From contig JAVHZZ010000011.1 of the NCBI GenBank assembly GCA_036250195.1, positions 59,524,919 to 59,588,918 of the forward strand: DNA of 64,000 bases, given 5' to 3'. Source of the stretch: Mixophyes australis (lineage: Eukaryota; Chordata; Amphibia; Anura; Limnodynastidae). The stretch's first letter is position 1; every line of letters starts with the position of its first letter. A program made the position numbers and the translations under genes. Under the pieces are notes generated by a model that was given only the letters and a program-made list of their open reading frames with translations, was not told the origin of the DNA and searched no databases. Shown here piece by piece: positions 22,216 through 32,175 of the stretch.

Positions 22216-22439
22216 GCTGCCATGTAAATCTATAGGGAGGGAGAGAGGTTGATGTTTGTGAAGGAGGGCAGAGGAGGGGGGCTGATATATGTGACTGGGG
22301 GAGTTTTGATGTGACGGGGGGATAGCTACCGAGTGGAGGTAAGGAAAATAGCTGCAGGGGGGATGGATGCAGGGTGGGAGGTAAGGAAAATGGCTGTAGG
22401 GGGAGTTAATGAAAATGGCTGCAGCAGGGGTTAAGGAAA

Positions 22440-22490
22440 ATGGCTGCAGCAGGGGTTAAGGGAAAATGGCCGCGGGGGGGGGGGGGGTTA
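22440..22490. repeat. poly-G tract within ggctgcagcagggg repeats
   Basis: Short imperfect repeats of ggaaaatggctgcagcagggg (22330-22510), with a run of G near 22470. Confidence 0.7.
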
Positions 22491-23009
22491 AGGAAAATGG
22501 CTGCAGGGGTTATTTAAAAAATAGAGCAGCTTTGGAGGGCATAATCTCATGATTGTGTGGTGGTCACATGGATGCTCTCTGTGGTCTCAGCAATCACTAG
22601 AATACTAAATATTAGTGAGATGGGGCTGGTGGAGGTTTGTATTTGATTGACCACAAATATTTAGATATTGCTTATATATGCCTGTACAATGGGGTACTTT
22701 TAGCTGGCCATAATGGGGTGTTTTGTTTTAACTAAAGGGCCTAATCATTCAGGGTTTGTTAACATTTTGCATTTTAATAAATTTTTGCTTTTTCAAAACA
22801 GGACGCCAACTTTCCAGAAGCCAGCGAGAGGATAACAAAATTGCAAGAGAGAAGAGCAAGAACAGGTAAGAGACAATGGCACAATCTGTCTAAATTTGAA
22901 TGCTGGAGAATACACCTGAACATTCATATTCAGGAGTGTTCCTATACACATATATATTCGGGGGGAGGGGGGGGGTCGTATTAGCCTAGGGCTGCCAGAA
23001 CCCTTAATC

Positions 23010-23325
23010 AGGCCCCGTGTGTGTGGCCACTGTCTGTGTGTATTGTGTGTGTGTGGCCGTGTGTGGCCACTGTCTGTGTGTATTATGTGTGTGTGTGAGG
23101 GGCCACTGTGTGCGTGTATTATGTGTGTGTGAGGGGCCACTGCGTGCGTGTATTATGTGTCTGTGTATTATGTGTGTGTGTGAGGGGCCACTGCGTGCAT
23201 GTATTATGTGTTTGTGTGTGTGTGAGGGGCCACTGCGTGCATGTATTATTATGTGTATTATGTGTGTGTGAGGGGCCATTGCGTGTGTGTATTATGTGTG
23301 TGCGAGGGGCCACTATGTGTGTGAA
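23010..23325. repeat. TG-rich minisatellite, about 30-bp unit
   Basis: Units of gaggggccactg(cg/tg)tg followed by tgtattatgtgtgtgtg. Open frames through it on both strands (Cys/Val or His/Thr rich) are repeat artefacts. Confidence 0.9.
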
Positions 23326-23590
23326 GGGGGGTGGGGCCCAAACCGATATCTTGCCTAGGGCCCCATGAGGTGTAAATCCGGCTCTGGTGGTGAGAAAGGG
23401 ACGTATCTTAGATATATTCCGAAGGTGGAAGTAACAGGATTTAGAGAGGGACAGAATGTGAGGCTTAAATGAGAGGGAGGAATCAAGGATGACATTAAGG
23501 CATCGGACTTGGGGGACAGAAACGAGGGTAGTGTTATTAACAGAAATAGAGAGTGGGGTTCTATTATGTAATTGCGCATGCACCGACGTT

Positions 23591-24091
23591 GCATGCGCCA
23601 TGCATAACTCTAATCCATAATGGTGAAATGTTGTTAAAACAGATAGAAAGTAAGTGCAATAGAAAGAAATTTGTGAAAAATTAAAATATATGTTCAACCC
23701 CTAGGTGGAGCCAGCATAACAAGGTTTGAATAAAATTATTATTCTTGTGTGATTGTATCAATAAAATATCAGATTTGTCCCTCGTCTGTGTGTAATTCTT
23801 TTATCTACCACACTTCTCATTAGCAACAAAGATCTTATCCATAAAGAATTAAATCAATCTTATATTAGTATGCAATTTTTTTTATATTCCCCACATATCT
23901 CATTTATTTTCACATTAACATCAAATGTTTTATTATCTCACCAGGACAATTATATTACTACTCTGGGGTATAAAAATATCTCCCCATTATTAATTTCTGC
24001 CTACTTTTAATATCTCCCTTAACAAACCTATAAATATAAATCTCCCACATACACACGTATATAGTATGATAATACCAAACCAGATTATGCT
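23591..24091. other. unassigned AT-rich sequence
   Basis: No frame, repeat or terminal structure that I can name. A 9-bp inverted repeat, gcgcatgca/tgcatgcgc, sits at the left edge near 23574-23598. Confidence 0.3.
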
Positions 24092-24353
24092 ATGAGTAAG
24101 TAGTCTCCTGGACAAAACCATGTTACAATGCAAGGGGTGAAAATTAGTTTTCTATTTTGCACATAAGTTAAATACTGTCTGTTTTTCATGTAGCACAAAA
24201 ATATCAACTTTAAATTTCAGTGTACAAATAAGCTATCAAGTATTTGTGTGCTAAATCGAAAAAACAGACAGTGTTTAACTTATGTGCAAAATAGGAAACT
24301 AATTTGCACCCCTTGCATTGTAACAAGGTTTTGTCCAGGAGACTACATACTCA
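24092..24353. repeat. MITE with inverted arms of about 98 bp
   Basis: Left arm 24092-24189 and right arm 24256-24353 are reverse complements with few differences (blocks tagtctcctggacaaaac, tgttacaatgcaaggggtg, cacataagtta, cagacagt). The central 66 bp are unpaired. The right side continues into ttaatgaatcagg, a motif also found as gattcattaagg at 25610, so the element family is present more than once nearby. No coding capacity. Confidence 0.8.
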
Positions 24354-27300
24354 ATTTTTTTACTTAACTTTCCTTAATGAATCAGGTCCAATGTCACTAT
24401 TAAGTTTTTTGATTGCATTGTGCAGAAGTGACAGTTTTGGGAGGGATCTTGAAGCCCTTGGCAATAATTAACATTCATTTGAAAGAAATTGGTAATTCCA
24501 AATAAAGTTACAGAACCAGGAGGTCAGAGTGGGCAAAGCCTTTAATGCAACCAAGAGTGTACGTTTATTTGCATGGAGTGTTCACCGACAAGTCTCCAAT
24601 AATTAGCCAAGAGGTATATTTCCTAATTAGAATAGAAGTAGTGGGGTTAGTATTAGGGAGGGAGAAGGGGAAAGTTACCAGTGAACCTTAGGAGATTTAA
24701 GTTGGGCCTGCAGATGAAAGGACAAGTTGCTTTGTTTACAAAAGAAGCAATTCAGTGAGGCTCAAGGTTTGTAAATATGAAGTTGTAAGTCTTTAAATTA
24801 TCAGTAAGAGGAAGGAGATTGATCCATCTTCTCTTTGAGGGAGAAAATTTTAAAAGTCCCACTTCGAGGGAGAGGCAGGATGAACAAACCTACAAGGGGT
24901 TCCACCAACCCACAGTGCAGGGAGAATGAGTTAACCAAGAAATTGAGGGCATATCTATAAACTCTTGTTAACAAATTTAACACACTTATCTAAGAGACAA
25001 CATGATTTATTAATGCAAGCCAAGTGAATATAAATAGAGCAACAAATCTATAATAAATATGCTGGAATATTTAGTTCACTCCGCTGACATAACTGAAATA
25101 TTGAGTTAACAATGTCATAATATTTTAGTATAAGATGAGAATTCCATGGCTACCAAGGGAGCAAGTATAATAGAGTTTGCTTTATAAACACAAAAGCACA
25201 TAGTGATGAATAAAAAAAAACCAGTGAAGAACATCAAATATTTGTATCTGTTACTAACTAAGGAGATAGCTTGAGCATAATGAGCAATATTGACTATCAA
25301 TTAAACCAAAACATAGTGTTATAATGATTGGTTGTGAGAGAGTAGCTGAGATGAGTCTTGCTGTGATTGATGACTTTTCTGGAATCTAATAGATTATGTT
25401 GAACTTCCAAAGTAATCTCTACCTTCATTGTGGTCCTGGATGGTTGTTTGCCTACCTTCTACTTACCGAATCAGTATAATGGGGAAACCCCATTAGTAGC
25501 TATAGCTTTTCCCTCTTAATGTTCTGATGACATTATTATTGAAATATTTGGATTTTGAATTCTTCAAAGAAAAGATAAGGTGTATTCTTGTTTGAGGTAA
25601 CAATTCAGTGCCTGATTCATTAAGGCACGCAAAATTAATGTATTGTGCATTTTTTTTAAAATGCACATAATTCTGGCATACATGTATCCATATTAAACTA
25701 GAAGCAGATCTGAAGAATCATCTCTTGTTGAATATGGGTCTAGGTGCGCTCTGCTTTGAGAGACACAATGCACTGCAGGATACGTCCCATATATATGTGA
25801 AATATAAAGTTCCAAAAGAGCGCAGAGAAGAAAACAAGTATTCAATTATTGTCATCTGTTAATAATATAGTAATGACAAATGTAATGAAAAAACATAAAA
25901 AAAAATTAAAAAAGTCTATTTTTACCCCCTATTCACCCACCCATGTAAAATACATTTATCAGGATGTTATTAATGTCTACTGTACATAAAATAAATTTCT
26001 ACAGTGGCTCCTGATTGAAAACACATGTTCTAGCATGCATAGACTCCTTTCATCATTATCAATCGGCACTTACAAGTGCCCTGTAACTGTTGTAAGTGAT
26101 ATGACAAAAAAACACGTACCTTTGAGATGCTCAAAGCTTGAAATGGGGCACTGCTGCATGAGTATGCGCACAGATGCAATGAGAGGGCAAAAAGAGGCAG
26201 TCATACACACAAAGTGGAGGAAAATAAAGGGGCAGACAACCGCAATTTAGAGAGAGACTCACAATCACATGGGGGAGGGCAAGAGACACAGACACATAGT
26301 AGACAAAAACATGGGGGGAGTTGGGAGTGGCTGGGGAAAAATTGAAAGTGAAAACAATCAGCTGCTCTTTTGACCAAAGGATCTGCTTTGCTTAGTAGCA
26401 CACATGGACCATGGTTTATGATATGGACCTTATACCTCTCTTTACTCAACCCCCCCTCCTCTCAATTAGTTTATTCCACTCTTGAGCCATTTATTCTCCT
26501 TTCCATTCCTCTGACACTTTTGTTACTTAACTTTCATTTACTTTTCTGTTGCTCTTTTTTTTAGCGCAGTGGGGCAGCCACTCGCTTTTTTTTAATAATA
26601 AGAAAAAAATTTCACTTTCTGGCAGCCCCATGAAGTCAAAGTGGTTGCAAGACTATGTGAAAACCTCTGAGGTAATACAAGCAGGGTGATGGGGGGGGTT
26701 CTGGGCAACTGATGACCCCCTTTAAATCTGCATCTGGGTGGGGAAGAGAAGGGGATTTGAGAGAGAGAGAGAGAGAGAGAGAGTGGGGGTGGGGAGGGAG
26801 GAGGGACAGGGAGGGACAAGTGAGTTGGGGGACTGAACCAATGATACAGACCCGTGGCTCATGAGCTGCCTGATAGGGGAGTGTTAAAAAATAATTAACC
26901 TTGTCATTCTGAAGAATGGGTATGTATTCCATTTTGGAGTTAAACCAGATATGGTTGACATATTCTTGCTGCATATAAGGGATATTTTGTAATTGCTTGC
27001 AATTTGATATTTTGCAGCACAACATATATGTAATATAAGTTTATCTACATATTTGAGGCACACAGGATCAGGTCAGTGAGCAATAGTGATTAGCAATTGA
27101 GTTATTTTATTGTTCCAAAATTAGCTCATTTTGGGGCAGGACCACCAGATGTGGATGAAGGTGCCCACTTGACCAAACTCTCTCCAACAGAGGATGAAGA
27201 GACATACCATCTAGTGGAGATTTATTTGAGAGTTTTATCTTATTGCCACACTAATTCACTTCAAAGGATACCCTTATGTATGTTTCCCAGGCCAATTTTT

Positions 27301-27651
27301 GGTTGTCTGATTTCTGGCTTCTGTTGTGCTCTAGAATTGTGTGGTAGTTAAATACCATGCAATTGGGATTGTAGTTGCAGGCATGCTTAATTTGAATAAG
27401 CTGTCTTGATGGTACCTCTTTGAGTGATGTTTGGACAAAGTGGCAGTGGAGGTATAGGTAAAACATTTTTATTAGTCTCATCATTATATTATCTTGTAGC
27501 CTTACAAGTGATAATGAATACACCTATCATCAGTGGTTGAAGTGAAAATTTAGAAGTGTCGGTATGAAAAATGTAAATGAATGAAATGTGATAGTTTTAA
27601 AATCAAACCATATGATAAGTGGTGGTATTGCATACCACCATATATTAGCCC
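24354..27651. other. 3.3 kb without recognisable gene or element
   Basis: Mostly AT-rich. Short frames here have no protein-like composition that I recognise. It contains a MITE-like remnant near 25608-25680 (gattcattaagg and a tgcatttt/aaaatgca hairpin) and a (GA)n run at 26759-26783. Some of it may be unique host DNA, but nothing supports a gene. Confidence 0.4.
26759..26783. repeat. (GA)n microsatellite
   Basis: Pure ga run followed by a G-rich stretch. Confidence 0.9.
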
Positions 27652-28069
27652 ACTTCAACTAGGGGTGTGCACCGGCCACTTTTCGTGTTTTGGGTTCTGA
27701 TTAGCTTGAGGTTTTGGGTTCGGATTGGTTTTGCCAAAACACCCCACTAAAGGTTTTGGTTCTGATTTTGGGTTTTGGGTTCTGATTTTTTTTTAAAAAA
27801 GCATAAAAAGTGCTAAAATCCATATTTTTGGTTTTTTTCACTCCTACACTATTATTAACCTCAATAACATTAATTTCCACTAATTTCCAGTCTATTCTGA
27901 ACACCTCACACCTCACAATATTGTTTTTAGGCCAAAAGGTTGCACAGAGGTAGCTGGATGTCTAAGCTAAGCGACACAATTGGGCGGCACAAACACGTGG
28001 CCCATTTAGGAGTGGCACTGCAGTGGCAGACAGGATGGCAGTTTGAAAACTAGGCCCCAAAGAGCACAT

Positions 28070-28400
28070 AATGGCAAAAAAAGAGGTGCAAGATGGAATT
28101 GTCCTTGGGCCCTCCCACCCACCCTGATGTTGTTGAAATAGGACATGCGCACTTTAACAAACCAATCATTTCAGCGACAGGGCCTACAAAACTGTGGCTG
28201 AAATGATTGGTTTGTTTGGACCGCCACAAAACGAGCTGGCAAAGACAAAAAAGAGGTGCAAGATGAAATTGTCCTTGGGCCCTCCCACCCACCCTTATGT
28301 TGTTGAAATAGGACATGCATACTTTAACAAACCAATCATTTCAGCAACAGGGCCTACCAAACTACTGTGGCTGAAATGATTGGTTTGTTTGGGCCCCCAC
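28070..28400 (-). repeat. duplicated hairpin repeat in the hAT copy 2 3' end
   Basis: Two copies of a unit of about 185 bp (28075-28225 and 28245-28400). Each contains an inverted repeat whose arms share caaaccaatcatttcagc and its complement, separated by about 20 bases (acagggcctac...). A subterminal hairpin of this kind could be a transposase-binding or transcript-end structure; that is inference. Confidence 0.75.
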
Positions 28401-28444
28401 ACAAAAAAAGCAATTCATCTCTCCCTGTACAAAGTGAACTGGCT

Positions 28445-31400
28445 CTACTGAGGCAAGATGTCGTCCTCATCCTCATCCTCTGATTCCTCGCCCCCTTCAG
28501 TGTGTACTTCCTCATCCTCACACATTATCAATTCGTCCCCGCTGGACTCCACAATCACAGGTCCCTCTGTAGTCTCTGGAGGCCAGTGCTGGTCTTGATT
28601 AAAGAATTGATAATTCATTTTTATGAACATCATCTTCTCAACATTTTGCGGAAGCAACCTCCTTCGCCGTTCACTGACCAGGTTCCCCGCTGCACTAAAA
28701 ACTCTTTCAGAGTACACACTGGAGGGGGGACAACTCAGGTAAAATAGAGCCAGTTTGTACAGGGGCTTCTAAACTGCCTTTTTTTCCTGCCAGTAAAAAT
28801 AAGGACTGTCTGACATGTCTACTGGGATGGTGTCAGCAAAGTAATCCTCCACCATTTTTTCAATGGTGACAGCATCCAATGCAGCGACAGTAGACATGTC
28901 TGCAATGGTTGGCAGGTCCTTCAGTCCGGACCAGATGTTCTCAGCATCCCCACCAGCGGGTCGTTTATGAAATCTCAGCTGTTTCCTCAGGAAGAAAATG
29001 AAGGAGGAGCTGTTGGCATGTCACGGTCCTCTTCAGAGGACAATCTCCTGACCAGCAGGTCTTTACACCGCTGTAGACTTGTGTCCGCCGGAAACAGAGA
29101 CACAACATCGAGTATTGAGGACGGTGGGCAGAATGTATTGCTCTGACTTTAAAAGAGTGACCACCCTGGGATCCTGGCAAAGCGTACGAAGGGCTTCATC
29201 CACAAGAGCTACATGCTTTGTGGAATCGCAATGCTTTACCAGCTCCTCCCTCACTTTCTCCAGCTGCTTCTGCAACAGCCTGATCAGGGAAATCACCTGA
29301 CTCAAGCTGTCAGTGTCGGAACTGACTTCTCATGTGGCAAGTTCAAACGGCTGGAGAACCTTGCACAACACGGAAATCAGACTCCACTGCGCATGACTCA
29401 GGCGCATCCCCACTCCTTTGCCTATGTCATAGGTGGCGGTGTAGGCTTGAATGGCCTTTTGCTGCTCCTCCATCCTCTGCATCATATAGAGGGTGGAGTT
29501 CCAGCGCGTCACAACCTCTTGTTTGAGGTGATGGCAGGGCAGGTTCAGGCTTTTTTGATGTTGCTCAAGTCTGCGGTAGGCAGTGGCAGAATGCCAAAAG
29601 TGTCCAGCAATTTTGCGGGCCACCGCAAGCATATCCTGCACACCCCTGTCCGGTAATGCTGCACCACCAAATTTATTGTGTGGGCAAAACATGGCACGTG
29701 CTGGAAATTACTCATATGTAATGCCCGCACAATGTTACTGGCGTTGTCCGACACAACAAATCCCCAGGAGAGTGTAAGTGGGGTAAGCCACTGCGAGATT
29801 ATTTCCCTCAGTTTCTCCAAGAGGTTGTCAGCGTTGTGCCTCTTATTAAAACCGGTGATACACAACGTTGCCTGCCTTGGAACGAGCAGGCGTTTTGGAG
29901 ATGCTGCTACTGATGCTACTGCTGCTGTTGCTGCGGAAGGCGATGCATCTACCCAGTGAGCTGTCACAGTCATATAGTCCTTAGTTTGTCCTGAACCACT
30001 TGTCCACATGTCCGTGGTTAAGTGGACAGTGGGTACAACCGCATTTTTCAGAGCACTGAGGACACTTTTTCGTACTTCTCTGTACATCCCGGGTATCGCC
30101 TGCTTAGTGAAGTGGAATCTCGACGGGATTTGGTACCGGGGACACAATACCTCCATCAACCGTCTAAATCCCACTCCACTAATGGCGGACACCGTACGCA
30201 CATCTAACACCAATATAGCTGTTAAGGCCGCAGTTATCCGCTTTGCCATAGGATGACTACTGTCGTACTTCGTGCTCATGACAAACGACTGTTGTACGGT
30301 CAACTGTTTAGTGAAAGATGTAGCGGTCTTACGACTTCCCCTCTGGGAAGATGACCGACTACCAGCAGCAACAACAGCGGCAGTAGTAGGCGTAGCGCTT
30401 CAGGATCCTCCAGAAGAATCCAGGATTGAAGAGGACTCAGTCATGCCGGTGACATGGCCTGCAGGACTATCTACAATCGAGATCGAGGAGGAAATTGATG
30501 AGGAGGGTGTTGCTGGTGTGGATACAACAGGACCAAGGGATTTAGGTGTCCCTGGACTGCTGACGGTCCTAGCCACAGTTCCTGAACTAAACACTGAATT
30601 ATGAAGGTTCTTCAGGTGACGTATAAGGGAGGATGTCCCTAGGTGGCCAAGATCCTTACCCCTGCTTTTTTGAGCTTTACATAAGGTACATATGGCCATA
30701 CATTTGTTGTTCGGATTGGGATAGAAATAATTCCAGACCGAAGAGGTGGATTTTTTGGTCTTCTGCCCAGACATGACTATGGGCAAAAAATCCCATGGAC
30801 AACAACTGTTTCCCCCTCTGGTGCCTCATTTAAGATAACCACATCAGCATCCTCCTCGTCAAGTTCCTCCTCAGCGCCAGCTACATCAATATCCTCCTCC
30901 CGGTGTACAACATTGACACCTTCATTAGCCAAATTTGTAACTGGACTGTGGGTGATCCTTCCAGCATATGCAGAAGACGTGCTGCAAATGGTGGAAGGAG
31001 CTTCCTCTTCCCGTACAGTGATGGGAAGGTCAGGCTTCGCAACCACCAACACCCTTGGACTCGCCTTGGGGATTTGTGATGACATCTCTTTAGAAGGCAG
31101 AGTTGTTTGCTGTGTTGTTGATGACAGCTTAACTCTCTTAAATTTTTTAGAGGGGGGGAGGAGGAGGGGTTAGATCCTTGGGTGAAGCTGAACCACTAGT
31201 CATGAACACGGGCCAGGGCCTAAGCCGTTCCTTGCCACTCCGTGTCGTAAATGGCATATTGGCAAGTTTACGTTTCTCCTCAGATGATTTTAATTTTCTT
31301 TTTTTGCTAATTTTAGTGAACTTTGGCTTTTTGGATTTTACATGCCCTCTATTAGGAGATTGGGCATCGGCCTTGGCAGACGACGTTGATGGCATTTCAT

Positions 31401-31542
31401 CGTCTATGTCATGACTAGTGGCAGCAGCTTCAGCATTAGGAGGAAGTGGTTCTTGATCTTTCCCTACTTTATCCTCCAAATTTATGTACTCCATTATATG
31501 CAGCACACGCTGTATTGCAGTACTAATTTTTTTATACTGCAT
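28445..31542 (-). pseudogene. hAT transposase, copy 2, BED finger to dimerisation domain
   Basis: The most complete transposase of the three. From the N-terminus: basic TRSGKERLRPW (31250), an acidic region (EEELDEEDADVV, 30860), the BED zinc finger at 30780-30600 (KKSTSSVWNYFYP, CTLCKAQ, HLKNLHN), the catalytic core (SHPMAKRITAAL, TTDMWTSG near 30000, VVSDNASNIVRAL near 29730, PCFAHTINLVV), VVTRWNSTLYMMQRM (29520-29475) and the C-terminal block FSAAGN..RRLLPQNVEKMMFIKMN (28700-28625). The Asp of TTDMW and the Asp of SDNA are catalytic candidates. Breaks: a TGA near 30411, frame changes near 29650, 29320 and 29050, and a stop after the N-terminal segment near 31147. BED-type hAT enzymes cut and paste with 8-bp duplications, matching the flanks. 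Confidence 0.88.
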
Positions 31543-31930
31543 GAACAGTGAACGTAGTTAAATATTACAGTAGAAATTCCTTTTTACTGCAGGAACAGTG
31601 AACGTAGTTAGATATTGCAGTAGAAATTCCTTTTTACTGCAGGAACAGTGAACGTAGTTAGATATTGCAGTAGGAATTCCTTTTTACTGCAGGAACAGTG
31701 AACGTAGTTAGATATTGCACTAGAAATTCCTTTTTACTGCAGGAACAGTGAACGTAGTTATATATTGCAGTAGAAATTCCTTTTTACTGCAGGAACAGTG
31801 AACGTAGTTAGATATTGCAGTAGAAATTCCTTTTTACTGCAGGAACAGTGAACGTAGTTAGATATTGCAGTAGAAATTCCTTTTTACTGCAGGAACAGTG
31901 AACTTAGTTAGATATTGCAGTACTAATTTT
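31535..31930 (-). repeat. 50-bp leader tandem array of hAT copy 2
   Basis: Eight units of exactly 50 bp marked aggaacagtgaacgtagtta at 31591, 31641, 31691 and so on, nearly identical. The array is bordered on both sides by gcagtactaatttttttata (31517 and 31918). Confidence 0.92.
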
Positions 31931-32175
31931 TTTATACTTTATTTTTAAAAAAAAATTATAATTTTTTTAATTTTTTTTTATAATTGTTGTTATAATTTTT
32001 TTATACCAATGGACTTAGCAGGACAGAGCACTGGACAAAGCACCACTGGACTGAGCAGGACAGAGCACGGGGCGGGGCATCACTGGAAACAGCAGGACAG
32101 AGAGAGGAGGTGTTTTGTTTCAGCTCTGACTTCCAGAAGCCTGCAGGGTAAAGTTCTGTGCCTAGCCCAGCCTTG

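Larger units (their letters stand above)
20999..23386. mobile_element. non-autonomous hAT-like element with 8-bp TSD gtggtgag
   Basis: Termini cagggccggattta (20999) and taaatccggctctg (ending 23386) are inverted repeats with one mismatch. The 8-bp flanks gtggtgag at 20991-20998 and 23387-23394 are identical. LINE coding sequence resumes on the far side. No transposase is present; the interior is minisatellite and simple sequence. The ends also contain cctaggcacatgcctagggcc, itself palindromic, and a matching ttgcctagggcccc. Confidence 0.9.
18780..23580 (-). pseudogene. LINE ORF2 C-terminal region in three pieces
   Basis: Pieces in coding order: 23580-23395 (NNTTLVSVPQVRCLNVILDSS then a Phe-rich segment, the region after the RT catalytic loop), 20998-20744 (SDYCNLLLSGLP, NAAARLIFLSRR, LHWLPIPYRIKFKLL), and 19019-18780 (the end with Leu-Pro, Ser-rich sequence). 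These blocks are standard for L2/CR1-type ORF2 C-termini. RT palm and endonuclease are missing by 5' truncation. Confidence 0.8.
18393..23590 (-). mobile_element. L2/CR1-group LINE, 5' truncated, split by two later insertions
   Basis: The 3' end is at low coordinates: (ATT)n tail at 18395-18417, then a 3' UTR with ggcgccaca and tccgcagtgctgtaca, then ORF2 C-terminal sequence. Coding continues across 19019/20744, 20990/23395 and up to about 23580. Removing the solo LTR and the hAT-like element gives a continuous LINE fragment that matches the copy at 63035-64000. The LINE itself appears inserted in the Gypsy gag-like region, because gag sequence stops at its tail. Confidence 0.85.

Noticed and set aside
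23017..23368. Cys/Val-rich and His/Thr-rich frames
   Set aside because: Both strands of a TG-rich minisatellite; not genes.
25115..27523. Several 60-130 codon frames in the unassigned region, some hydrophobic
   Set aside because: No start context, motif or conserved block that I recognise, and lengths are as expected by chance in AT-rich DNA.
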